Assembly (NCBI RefSeq): GCF_003319095.1 | Contig: NZ_QOHI01000001.1 | Coordinates: 620,001 to 684,000, forward strand | DNA length: 64,000 nucleotides | From: Blastococcus sp. TBT05-19 | GTDB lineage: Bacteria; Actinomycetota; Actinomycetes; Mycobacteriales; Geodermatophilaceae | Direction: 5' to 3' | Part shown: positions 1-7,509 of the stretch, piece after piece | Layout of the letters: each line of letters begins with the position of its first letter | Numbering within the stretch: the stretch's first letter is position 1 | Notes under the pieces: model-generated | Told to the model about the DNA's origin: nothing | Seen by the model: only the letters and a program-made list of their open reading frames with translations | The model's database searches: none | Program-made: the position numbers and the translations under genes

Positions 1-1016
1 ACCTCGCCGCCCGCGGTGCGGTCCTCAAGCGGCTGGACACCCTGGTCGGCGGCCTGCACTTCAGCCAGGCCCAGCTCGACGGGCAGTGGGACCAGACGCG
101 GGAGAACCTCGCGGTCCTGGTCGACGACGTCAACGCGGCGGCGGAGAACATCGCCACGCTGAACGTCGCGATCCGGCGCGCGACGCAGGCGAACCTGCCG
201 AGCAACGACCTGGCCGACCAGCGCGACGTGCTGATCATGAAGCTCGCCGGTCAGGTGGGCGCCACGGTCCGGCCGGGCGAGGACGGCGTCCTGAACGTGG
301 TCGTCGGCGGCCTCGGCCTCGTCACGGGGGGCACGGCGACCAAGCTGCGGCTCGCCGGCACCGATGACCCTGCCACCATCGACCCCAAGGCGGGGACCGG
401 CGATCTGGTCCGCCTGATGGCCGACCCCGGGGACTTCCAGGTGCGCGTCGCCGGGACGGCGGCGGGGCAGCTCAACTCCCTCAACGTGATCGTCCCGACC
501 CACCGCAAGGAGCTCGACGGCATCGCCTCCGACCTGGCGGCGAAGCTGAACGCCGCGCACGCGGACGGTTTCGACCTCGACGGCCTGGCCGGGGCACCCC
601 TGCTCGGCTCGTCGGGCGGTCCGCTGACCGCGTCCTCGCTCACGGTGCTGGTCACCGACCCCCGCGGGGTCGCCGCCTCGTCGCTGGAACTGCCGGCGGG
701 GAACCTCGGCAACGGCAACGCCGACCGCATCGCGCGCATCGGCAGCGAGGTGACGGGCGTCGACGCCCGGTACCGCGGGATGATCGTCGAGCTCGGCGTC
801 CAGTCGGCGGTGTCCCAGCGCAACCTCGACATCCAGAGCAGCATCACCACCACGGTGGACGCCGCACGCGACTCGGTCGCCGGCGTGAACCTCGACGAGG
901 AGCTCACCAACATGCTCTCGTACCAGCACGCCTACTCGGCCGCGGGTCGCATGATCACCGCGATCGACGAGGCGCTCGACGTGCTGATCAACCGCACCGG
1001 CCTGGTCGGGCGCTGA
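1..1016 (+). CDS. flgK: Flagellar hook-associated protein FlgK (3' part)
   Basis: Hook-filament junction protein (HAP1), exported through the flagellar type III apparatus and assembled between hook and filament. The frame is open from base 3, so the N-terminal part lies outside the window; about 337 residues are visible. The visible part includes a helix with NDLADQRDVL, typical of the FlgK inner helical domain, and ends in the family's C-terminal amphipathic helix (SYQHAYSAAGRMITAIDEAL). flgL starts five bases after the stop, so the two are surely co-transcribed. The order flgK-flgL-fliW-csrA is a standard late flagellar operon. Confidence 0.93.
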   Translation, partial: LAARGAVLKRLDTLVGGLHFSQAQLDGQWDQTRENLAVLVDDVNAAAENIATLNVAIRRATQANLPSNDLADQRDVLIMKLAGQVGATVRPGEDGVLNVVVGGLGLVTGGTATKLRLAGTDDPATIDPKAGTGDLVRLMADPGDFQVRVAGTAAGQLNSLNVIVPTHRKELDGIASDLAAKLNAAHADGFDLDGLAGAPLLGSSGGPLTASSLTVLVTDPRGVAASSLELPAGNLGNGNADRIARIGSEVTGVDARYRGMIVELGVQSAVSQRNLDIQSSITTTVDAARDSVAGVNLDEELTNMLSYQHAYSAAGRMITAIDEALDVLINRTGLVGR

Positions 1017-1021
1017 TCTCG

Positions 1022-1921
1022 ATGCGCATCACCCAACGGGCCGTCGCCCTCACCAGCCTGCAGGGCCTCAACCGCAACCTGGACGCCTTCGGCAAGCTGC
1101 AGCAGCAGCTCACCTCCGGTCGGCTGCTCAGCGCGCCGTCGGACTCGCCGACCGGCACCAACCGCGCCATGCAGACGCGTTCGGACCAGGAGGCGACCTC
1201 CCAGTTCGTCCGCAACATCGCCGACGGGAAGAGCTGGCTCGACCAGACCGACGCCACTCTCCAGCAGATGATGGACGTGACGCGGCGGGTCCGGGACCTG
1301 GCGGTGCAGGGCTCCAACACCGGAGCCATGTCCGACACCGCCGGCAAGGCCCTGGCCGCGGAGGTCTCCTCGCTGCGGGAGAGCCTGCTCGGGCTGGCCA
1401 ACACCACCGTGGCCGGACGCCCGCTGTTCGGTGGGATCACTGCGGGGGCGCAGGCCTACCACCCGGACACCGGGGCCTACCTCGGGACCACGGACACGCC
1501 GGTGGCCCGACGGGTGTCGACGACCGAGGAGGTCCGCATCGACATCAGCGGGGTCGAGGCGTTCGGCAGCCAGACCGCGGGTGCGGACCTGTTCGCCATC
1601 GTCGACGACATCGCCACCCACCTGGAGGGTGGTGGTGCCGGCCCCGACGCGCTGGCCGCGGATCTCGCCGCACTCGACGAGCGGATGAGCGCGATGATGT
1701 TCGCCGTCGCGGACGTCGGTGCCCGGTCCGCCCGCATGGAGCGCGAGGGCGACATCGCCCTCGACCAGGGGATCGTGCTCGAGACCCGGCTGGCCGAGGT
1801 CGAGAACATCGACCTGCCGAACACGATCATGCGGCTGCAGATGCAGCAGACGGGCTACGAGGCCGCGCTGGCCGCCACCGCCAAAGCGCTCTCGCCCACG
1901 CTCCTGGACTACCTGCGCTGA
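1022..1921 (+). CDS. flgL: Flagellar hook-associated protein FlgL
   Basis: HAP3, the second junction protein, which caps the junction and receives the first flagellin subunit. At 299 residues it has normal length. It is flagellin-like at both ends: the N-terminus (MRITQRAVALTSLQGLNRNL) and the QQQLTSGRLLSAPSDSPTGT stretch match the conserved D0/D1 helix, and the C-terminus carries ENIDLPNTIMRLQMQQTGYE followed by SPTLLDYLR. The ATG follows the flgK stop by five bases, and its stop shares one base with the fliW ATG (TGATG), so translation is coupled on both sides. Confidence 0.95.
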   Translation: MRITQRAVALTSLQGLNRNLDAFGKLQQQLTSGRLLSAPSDSPTGTNRAMQTRSDQEATSQFVRNIADGKSWLDQTDATLQQMMDVTRRVRDLAVQGSNTGAMSDTAGKALAAEVSSLRESLLGLANTTVAGRPLFGGITAGAQAYHPDTGAYLGTTDTPVARRVSTTEEVRIDISGVEAFGSQTAGADLFAIVDDIATHLEGGGAGPDALAADLAALDERMSAMMFAVADVGARSARMEREGDIALDQGIVLETRLAEVENIDLPNTIMRLQMQQTGYEAALAATAKALSPTLLDYLR

Positions 1922-2361
1922 TGACCACCCGACTCCTCGACCCGGCCCCGGCGCCGGCGACCGCACCGGCTCCGCCCCCGGTCCAGGTGCTGTCGTTCGC
2001 CGAGCCCGTGCCCGGTTTCCCCGCCCACCGGGACTACGTCCTGGTGCCGGCGGACCCGACCGGGCTGCTGTTCTGGCTGCAGTCGGTCGCCCCGGAGGGT
2101 CCGCGCTTCCTCGCCGTCCCGGCGAAGGAGTTCTTCCCCGACTACGCGCCGGTGATCCCGGCGGTGGTCCGGGCGGAACTGGGTCTGGCCGATCCGGCCG
2201 AGGCCCGCACCTTCTGCCTGGTCAGCGTTCCCGACGGGGACGTCTCCGAGGCCACGGCCAACCTCCGCGCGCCCGTCGTCGTCGCCCCCTCGACGCACCG
2301 GGCCCGGCAGGTGGTCCTGACCGATGGATCGCTTCCCCTTCGGCGGCGCCTCCGCCGATAA
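1921..2361 (+). CDS. fliW: Flagellar assembly factor FliW
   Basis: Small cytoplasmic protein that, in Bacillus and other bacteria, binds flagellin and also antagonises CsrA, linking flagellin translation to export. It is 146 residues long. The core motifs are visible: LSFAEPVPGFP at about 24-34, then LLFWLQSVAPEGPRFLAVP and the late strand FCLVSVPDG, followed by NLRAPVVVAP. The first 20 residues are a Pro/Ala-rich extension. It overlaps flgL by one base and is followed about 90 bases later by csrA, its usual partner. No flagellin gene lies in this window. Confidence 0.93.
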   Translation: MTTRLLDPAPAPATAPAPPPVQVLSFAEPVPGFPAHRDYVLVPADPTGLLFWLQSVAPEGPRFLAVPAKEFFPDYAPVIPAVVRAELGLADPAEARTFCLVSVPDGDVSEATANLRAPVVVAPSTHRARQVVLTDGSLPLRRRLRR

Positions 2362-2451
2362 CCTCAGGAGGGCCGCGCAGGGCGCGGCACTCCGGCCCGC
2401 TCCGGCGGGCGCGCCACGGACGGCCACCACAACACCCATGGAGGGGTACAC

Positions 2452-2763
2452 GTGCTCACACTCACCCGCAGCGTCGGCGAGACCATCCGCATCGGTGACG
2501 ACATCGAGGTCCACGTCGTCGAGGTCCGCGGCGGCACCGTGCGTCTGGGCTTCAAGGCCCCGCGCGAGATCGCGATCCACCGCGAGGAGGTCTACAAGCA
2601 GATCGCCGAGGCGAACCTGCTCGCGGCCCAGGTCACCGCCGACACCCTCGGCGCGCTGGCGGCGTTCGCGCCCACGGCTGCCGAGGCGACCGGCGCGGCC
2701 CCTGGCGAGCCGGCGGAGGCCGCCGTCGACACCGCGGGTCGCGCGGCACCCGCCGTGGACTGA
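2452..2763 (+). CDS. csrA: Translational regulator CsrA with C-terminal extension
   Basis: RNA-binding protein that blocks ribosome binding on GGA-containing hairpins; in flagellar operons it represses flagellin translation until FliW sequesters it. Residues 1-60 are the canonical CsrA fold: MLTLTRSVGETIRIGDDIEV, then VRLGFKAPREIAIHREEVY. Start is GTG with GGAGGGG six bases upstream. The family is usually about 60-75 residues; here roughly 40 extra residues rich in Ala, Thr and Pro follow the dimer core. The 91-base spacer from fliW and the strong ribosome site suggest independent translation in the same transcript. Confidence 0.94.
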   Translation: MLTLTRSVGETIRIGDDIEVHVVEVRGGTVRLGFKAPREIAIHREEVYKQIAEANLLAAQVTADTLGALAAFAPTAAEATGAAPGEPAEAAVDTAGRAAPAVD

Positions 2764-2805
2764 CAGAAGTGCACGGCGGCGAGGGGTGGACTCTCGTCAA
2801 GCCGT

Positions 2806-2834
2806 GCCAAGTTGACGGCGCCGGTCGCCGAAGT
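2806..2834 (+). promoter_or_regulatory. Possible flagellar-sigma (FliA-type) promoter before orf168
   Basis: GCCA at 2806-2809, 17 bases, then GCCGAAGT at 2827-2834. It resembles the FliA promoter described for motile actinomycetes such as Actinoplanes (CTCA, 15-17 bases, GCCGAA), although only two of four -35 bases match. A second GCCGAAGC box lies at 2857-2864, again with a poor -35. Both precede the unknown gene at 2965. Position and -10 box are suggestive; this is not proof of use. Confidence 0.35.
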
Positions 2835-2964
2835 GCCTGCGACACGGGCAACTATTGCCGAAGCTTCGGCCTGACAACTGCGTTGGACACAGCGAGTTGT
2901 GTGCCGTGTTCGGACAGCGCATGCGGCAGATTCCTCCCTACGCAAGTGACAGGGGGCGAACAAC

Positions 2965-3471
2965 ATGGCACGCAACGCATTCACTACTCCGATGACCGGT
3001 GACCAGGCCGGTGAGCAGGAGTCCGTGGTGGTCCACGTGCAGCTGCGACCGCGGCGCGGCGCGACCCGCAAGTGCCTCGCGGCGCTCGCGGCTCTGGCTG
3101 CCGAGCACGAGGACGTCGTCGTCACCGTCACCGGCCTGAGCAAGGACGACCGCGTCGCCCGGGTGACCGTCGGCATCGACCTCGGCCCGCGCACCGCCAT
3201 CGCGAAGTTCTCGCCCCAGGCGCAGGCGGCCTACGCCTTCGTCTCGGCCATGTTCACCTCGCTGTACGACCACATGCCGGTCTACACCGCCGAGCCCAGC
3301 GTCGCCGAGCGCGCCGCAGCCACCGCGCTGTTCGACCGCATCGCCGACGGCTCCGCCCGTGTCGACGACCTCGTCGCCGACCTCGGTGACTCCCGGCCCG
3401 CCACCTCGGCGCCCGCGTCGCCGATCCCCACGCCCCGGCTCCCCGGTCCCGGCGAGCGCATCTCGGCCTGA
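2965..3471 (+). CDS. Unknown protein, 168 aa, between csrA and a sigma-like gene
   Basis: I do not recognise this family. Residues about 22-80 alternate strands and helices (VVVHVQLRPRR, a helix, DVVVTVTGL, VARVTVGIDLGPRTAIAKF), suggesting a compact alpha/beta domain. A helical part (PQAQAAYAFVSAMFTSLYDH) and a Pro/Ser-rich tail after about 135 follow. No membrane segment or signal peptide is seen. The ATG has AGGGGG upstream. About 200 bases separate it from csrA, with possible FliA-type -10 boxes there. The sigma-like gene begins 73 bases downstream on the same strand, so the two may form a pair; an anti-sigma or partner role is only a guess. Confidence 0.75.
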   Translation: MARNAFTTPMTGDQAGEQESVVVHVQLRPRRGATRKCLAALAALAAEHEDVVVTVTGLSKDDRVARVTVGIDLGPRTAIAKFSPQAQAAYAFVSAMFTSLYDHMPVYTAEPSVAERAAATALFDRIADGSARVDDLVADLGDSRPATSAPASPIPTPRLPGPGERISA

Positions 3472-3543
3472 CGGCCTCCTCCGCAGTACGGGTCCCCGGC
3501 CCACCGGTGACCCCTTCTTCCCCGTAGTGCCCAGGAGATCCCC

Positions 3544-4638
3544 ATGCCCGACCGCATGTCGAACCCGACGACCGCCGACAACCGCGCCGCCCGCCAGCCC
3601 CTGGTGTTCGGCGGCATCCCCGAGGCCGAGGGCTGGGCGCTGGCGCCCATCACCCCGCGCGACCGGGTGCACTTCCGCGCCGACCAGGAGCTCCCGCTCG
3701 ACGAGTTCCGCAGCGAGCTCCCCGACGGCGTCAGCGTCAGCTACGACCAGGGCGACGGCCTCTACCGGGTCGACGGCGCCTGCGGCACGGCCGCCGTGCT
3801 GGCCGACTGGGTCAAGGCCTGGTGCGCCGGGGCCGGTGTGACCACGATCGGCCTGCGCGCCGAGACCGACGTCCGCCGGCGCGCGCCGCGGGACCTGCCG
3901 CCGGCGTTCCTCGCCGACCTGTGCCGGCACTACGGGCCGGTCAGCCTCAAGCGGCTGCAGCGGAACATGAGCACCATCCGGCTGCACCTGCCCGACCCGG
4001 ACGACCTGGGCCAGCAGGTGTACGAGTGGGTGCTCAAGGCCGTCGCGCAGTACGACGAGACGAAGTCGGTCCCGTTCGGCGCGTTCCTGGCCACCCAGCT
4101 CTCCAAGTGGGTGCACGACCTGGGCCGCAACGCCCACGGCCGCACCGCCGCCGACACCGAGCACAAGCAGCAGAAGGCGATCGCCGCCTTCATGGCCGAG
4201 CACCAGCGCCGGCCGTCGGAGAAGGAGCTGGCCGCGTACATGGGCCAGAGCGTCGCCACCCTGCGCCGCAACTCCCAGACCGTCGCGACCTTGAACGGCC
4301 TGCGCAACCTGCAGTCCCTGGACGGCGCGCCGGACGCGACCGAGATCCTGCTGCCGGACTCCTGCGAGGCGCCCGACGAGATCATGGGAGAGGCCGAGCA
4401 GACCCTGCTGTCGCACGCCCTCACCGCCGCCTGCGCCCCCGACCCGGGTGCGCGGCGCGACCAGCGCGCTGGTCAGCCCAACGTCCTGGGCTGGGCGACC
4501 TGGTACCTGACGACGTGGGGCGGCCAGACCAAGACCCAGCTCTCGGCGGACCTCAACACCTCGGTGCGGAACATGAACGTCTACGCCGACCGGGTGGAGA
4601 AGGCCCTCAAGGACCGCCTCGCCGAACTCGCCGACTGA
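3544..4638 (+). CDS. Divergent sigma-70-like protein, 364 aa
   Basis: Probably a DNA-binding transcription initiation factor of the FliA/WhiG style. Residues 1-115 match nothing I know. About 120-195 looks like sigma region 2: LCRHYGPVSLKRLQR, then DPDDLGQQVYEWVLKAVAQY and FGAFLATQLSKWVHDLGR, the places of DDL-x-Q-x-G-x2-GLL-x-AV and F-x-TYA-x2-RI-x3-I-D-x-LR. About 212-260 resembles region 3 (FMAEHQRRPSEKELAAYMG, then LQSLD). About 325-360 resembles the region 4 helix-turn-helix (TKTQLSADLNTSVRNMNVYA, RVEKALKDRL). AGGAG stands before the ATG. Similarity is by eye and remote; it could be a sigma-derived regulator instead. It is the last gene of the flagellar block. Confidence 0.7.
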   Translation: MPDRMSNPTTADNRAARQPLVFGGIPEAEGWALAPITPRDRVHFRADQELPLDEFRSELPDGVSVSYDQGDGLYRVDGACGTAAVLADWVKAWCAGAGVTTIGLRAETDVRRRAPRDLPPAFLADLCRHYGPVSLKRLQRNMSTIRLHLPDPDDLGQQVYEWVLKAVAQYDETKSVPFGAFLATQLSKWVHDLGRNAHGRTAADTEHKQQKAIAAFMAEHQRRPSEKELAAYMGQSVATLRRNSQTVATLNGLRNLQSLDGAPDATEILLPDSCEAPDEIMGEAEQTLLSHALTAACAPDPGARRDQRAGQPNVLGWATWYLTTWGGQTKTQLSADLNTSVRNMNVYADRVEKALKDRLAELAD

Positions 4639-4645
4639 CCTCCCT

Positions 4646-4669
4646 GGGCCAAAATGGCCATTTTGGCCC
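4646..4669. repeat. 24-nt perfect palindrome, copy 1 (likely bidirectional terminator)
   Basis: Perfect palindrome with half-site GGGCCAAAATGG. It lies eight bases after the sigma-like gene's stop and touches the stop codon of the convergent DUF559-type gene, so it is placed as a terminator for both. A second copy with one mismatch lies at 5588-5611. Confidence 0.75.
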
Positions 4670-5532
4670 TAGGGGGTGCGGGCGAGCTCCGAACGGATCC
4701 GCTGCACCACGCCGGCCACATCCCGCAGATCCGCCGCGCTGAGCCGGATGACGCGCCAGCCGGCGGCGACCAGGCGAGCAATGCGTTCGTCGTCCCGGAC
4801 GATCTGCGTCTCCGCGAAGTGGTAGGCGCCCTCGTACTCGATGGCCAGCCGTGCTCCAGGGAAGGCGAGGTCGACGCGGCCGAGCAGCGCGCCGTCCGCG
4901 AGCACCTCGAACTGCGGGACCGGGGACAAGCCGGCGAGCACGCAAGCGACCCGCACGCGGGACTCCGGTGCCGACTCCGCTCGTGGATCGATCAGCGGGA
5001 CGGCGCGGCGGACCCTGGTGACCCCCCAGCGGCCGAAGCCGGCCTCCGTCAGCCGCCGGAGTGCCCCCAGGTCGAGACTTCCCGCTCGCGCCATCGCATC
5101 GAGCGCAGCCACCGCGGTGCCCACCGGTTCCAGCGCGGCGACGTCCCACGCCGTCCGCAGGGCCGACGTCACAGGGACGCCGTCTCGGTCCTCGACCTCC
5201 GCGGGGCTCAGCGGTGTCCGGTGCACCTTCGTCCCCCGTGGCCCCTTCCACTCCACGTCGGGCGGTCGCAGCACCGTGACCGGGTCGTTGGGTGCGGCGA
5301 AGGCTGCGCCGTGCCATGCGGCTGCCGAGTGACCGCCGATCGCCGTCCCCTCGGGAAGCAGGAGGGCGACCCCACGACACCGCAGCCGGTGGTCGAACGG
5401 CGATCCCGGATCGGCGTAGACGCCTTGGACGACGCGGCGGAACCCGCGTTCCCGCAGCTGCTTGCGCGTGATCACGCCTTCGGAGATGGCGTGGCTACCG
5501 ATGAAGACGCCGGTCAGATCGCGGATGGGCAC
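4669..5532 (-). CDS. DUF559-type protein with N-terminal winged-helix-like region
   Basis: 287-residue protein of a type common in actinomycetes. The N-terminal part (ISEGVITRKQLRERGFRRVV, then GVYADPGSP) resembles AbiEi-like winged-helix regions. The C-terminal 100 residues resemble the Vsr/DUF559 fold of PD-(D/E)XK nucleases: PESRVRVACVLAGL, GRVDLAFPGARLAIEYEGAY (Asp and Glu of the putative site) and RDDERIARLVAAGWRVIRL. Start is taken as GTG. It stands alone between two matching palindromes and is convergent with the sigma-like gene. Whether these proteins cut DNA or act in toxin-antitoxin systems is unknown to me. Confidence 0.8.
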   Translation of the reverse strand: MPIRDLTGVFIGSHAISEGVITRKQLRERGFRRVVQGVYADPGSPFDHRLRCRGVALLLPEGTAIGGHSAAAWHGAAFAAPNDPVTVLRPPDVEWKGPRGTKVHRTPLSPAEVEDRDGVPVTSALRTAWDVAALEPVGTAVAALDAMARAGSLDLGALRRLTEAGFGRWGVTRVRRAVPLIDPRAESAPESRVRVACVLAGLSPVPQFEVLADGALLGRVDLAFPGARLAIEYEGAYHFAETQIVRDDERIARLVAAGWRVIRLSAADLRDVAGVVQRIRSELARTP

Positions 5533-5587
5533 CGGGCGAGGGTGCCTGGCCGCAACGCTCGCGAGTCCCGTTGTCCACAGGACTCAG

Positions 5588-5611
5588 GGGCCCAAATGGC
5601 CATTTTGGCCC
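5588..5611. repeat. 24-nt palindrome, copy 2 (likely terminator)
   Basis: Left half GGGCCCAAATGG, right half CCATTTTGGCCC: the same palindrome as at 4646-4669 with one changed base. It lies three bases after the stop of the beta-propeller gene (minus strand), consistent with a terminator. No U-tract follows. Confidence 0.75.
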
Positions 5612-5614
5612 GGG

Positions 5615-6904
5615 TCAGCGCCAGGTCGTGAGGACGTTCTCGGCGACGACGCCCTCGCGCACGCGCTGCGGGTGGTCGCCCACCGGGATGCGGGCGATCT
5701 CCTGCGCGGAGTCGTAGTCGATGACGACGACCTCGTCCTGCCCGCTCACCGACACCCAGCACTCGGAGCCGTTCACGCCGTTGGTCGACCAGTACGGCTT
5801 GTCGCCGACCTCCACGAGCGAGAACTCCTCGCTCTCCCGGTCGATCACCGCCGCGTAGCCGTCCATGGTCCCGGCGGCGCACAACGTCGTCCCCTCGGGG
5901 TTGATGGCCAGGCCGTGGTGGGCGGAGTCGAGGACGTACTGCTCGCGCTGCTCCGTCGTGCGCTTGGGCAGGTCGACGACGCGGGTGACGGCGCCGACCG
6001 CCGGCTCGCCCTCGTAGGTGACGTCGGGGTCCGGCGCCTGGGTGTCGAACTCGATCCAACCGTGGAAGAACGACACCTGCAGGTAGACGAACCGCTCGTC
6101 CGGGGCGACGGCCATCGGTCGGACCGCGGAGGCCATCCCCGGGTGGCCGGCCTCCTCGAGCTCCTTGCCCATGTCCCACCGCGACTCGATCGTCATGTCG
6201 TCGGTGCGCACGATCTGGAACACCCGCTCGCCCTTGAGTGTGTCGTAGGGCTGGCGCAGCACGGGCCGGTCGGTCGGGGTGTAGACGCGGCCGATGCTGG
6301 CGTGGAACACGCGCTCGCCGTCGGCGGTGTAGTTGTTCTCGTGCGGGGTGTCCCCGCTGGCGAACTCCCCGGTCTTCTCGCCGGTGCGGATGTCCAGCTC
6401 GTGCACCTTGTTCGCGGTGGAGTCGCTGACCAGCAGCCGCTCGCCGTCGGGGGAGACCCCCATGTGGTCGGAGCGGTAGCCCTCCATCGCGAACCGCCAC
6501 CGGATCTGGCCGGTGCGCAGGTCGATGCCGACGACGTCGGCGAAGCTCGGGCGGCTGACCGCGAGCAGGCGGCCGTCGTGGGTGGTGAACATGTCGTCGG
6601 TGTACTGCGCGCGCCCCTCGCCGATCGCGGCCTGGATGGCGAGGTAGAAGACCAGCTTGTCCGGCCGCGCCACGATCTCGGCCATCCGCGCCGCGCGGTC
6701 CGGGATGGTGTCGATGGTCCGGATCGGCTCGTGGGTGCGGGCGTCGACGACCGTCGCCGTCCCGTCCCAGTTGTTGCCCACGAACATGACGTCGCGCAGC
6801 CCGCCGCCGTGCGACGAGCCCGGCGCGGCAGCCGAGGTGCCCCCGGTGACCAGCGCCGCGGTGAGGGCGAGGGCGACGGCGAGCGGAGCGGCGGTTCGGC
6901 GCAC
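5615..6904 (-). CDS. Secreted beta-propeller protein (YncE/YVTN type)
   Basis: 429-residue exported protein. Residues 1-27 form a signal peptide (two Arg, a hydrophobic Ala/Leu/Val stretch, then GGTSAAAPG). The mature part shows repeated blade motifs of YncE-like propellers: VMFVGNNWDGTATVVDARTH, GRLLAVSRPSFADVVGIDL, DGERLLVSDSTANKVHELDI, EGTTLCAAGTMDGYAAVIDR and DEVVVIDYDSAQEIARIPVG. The ligand is unknown. Start is GTG with a perfect GGAGGT five bases upstream. Its stop is followed by the second 24-nt palindrome. It is a monocistronic unit divergent from the gene at 7159. Confidence 0.85.
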   Translation of the reverse strand: MRRTAAPLAVALALTAALVTGGTSAAAPGSSHGGGLRDVMFVGNNWDGTATVVDARTHEPIRTIDTIPDRAARMAEIVARPDKLVFYLAIQAAIGEGRAQYTDDMFTTHDGRLLAVSRPSFADVVGIDLRTGQIRWRFAMEGYRSDHMGVSPDGERLLVSDSTANKVHELDIRTGEKTGEFASGDTPHENNYTADGERVFHASIGRVYTPTDRPVLRQPYDTLKGERVFQIVRTDDMTIESRWDMGKELEEAGHPGMASAVRPMAVAPDERFVYLQVSFFHGWIEFDTQAPDPDVTYEGEPAVGAVTRVVDLPKRTTEQREQYVLDSAHHGLAINPEGTTLCAAGTMDGYAAVIDRESEEFSLVEVGDKPYWSTNGVNGSECWVSVSGQDEVVVIDYDSAQEIARIPVGDHPQRVREGVVAENVLTTWR

Positions 6905-7158
6905 GGAGACCTCCGGGTCGTGGGGGTGTCGTGATGAGAACGCGCCGGTCCGCGGCGGGTTACGCCGACGGTGCGATCGGGGTCACGCCGCGGGGCCGGC
7001 GCGCCCGGCAGGGACCTCGTCCCGGAAAAGGACCGGCGAAGGGGTCCACAGGCGCCTGCGCCTGCCGATATCCACCTCGTGACACCGCGTCCCAGCACTC
7101 GCCACCTCGCCGCAGCGGCGGGGACGGCGACCGGACCGTGGTACCGGAGGGGTGGCCG

Positions 7159-7509
7159 ATGAGCGCGCTCCCCACCGGCGATCCCGGCTCGCAGACGCTG
7201 GTGCCGCACTGGCTCGACGCGGTCGCCCGCCGCGAGCTGGCCGACACGGTGCAGGCCGCCCTGGCCGACCCCGAGGTGCACCCGGTCACCGCGATCCACC
7301 TGCAGGACGTGCTCACCGAGCTGCACGTCGCCGCCGCCCGCGAGGCGGTCTGGCCGACGTCCGCCGCACGGGTGCGGCTCGCGACCGGGTGGGACGACGA
7401 CGTCCTGCCGGTGCGGCTCAGCCCCGTCGAGCTCGCCGGCGTGCTGGAGCTCGACGGGCTCCCCGAGGCGCTGCGCGACGTCCTCCGGTCCCGGGCGGGC
7501 CGCCCGTGA
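7159..7509 (+). CDS. Unknown protein, 116 aa, first gene of a two-gene unit
   Basis: Not recognised. It is a mostly helical, acidic protein (HWLDAVARRELADTVQAALA, HLQDVLTELHVAAAREAVW) ending in SPVELAGVLELDGLPEALRD. No membrane segment is present. The ATG at 7159 is chosen over upstream in-frame codons because GGAGGGGT stands just before it and the upstream frame is low-complexity. Its stop overlaps the next gene's GTG (GTGA), so the two are translationally coupled. A GCCGATAT box at 7064-7071, resembling a flagellar-sigma -10, lies about 90 bases upstream; its -35 is poor. Confidence 0.75.
   Translation: MSALPTGDPGSQTLVPHWLDAVARRELADTVQAALADPEVHPVTAIHLQDVLTELHVAAAREAVWPTSAARVRLATGWDDDVLPVRLSPVELAGVLELDGLPEALRDVLRSRAGRP

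Noticed and set aside
6931-7158. Upstream extension of the 116-residue protein
   Set aside because: Arg/Gly-rich text, overlaps the promoter region; a good ribosome site supports the ATG at 7159.
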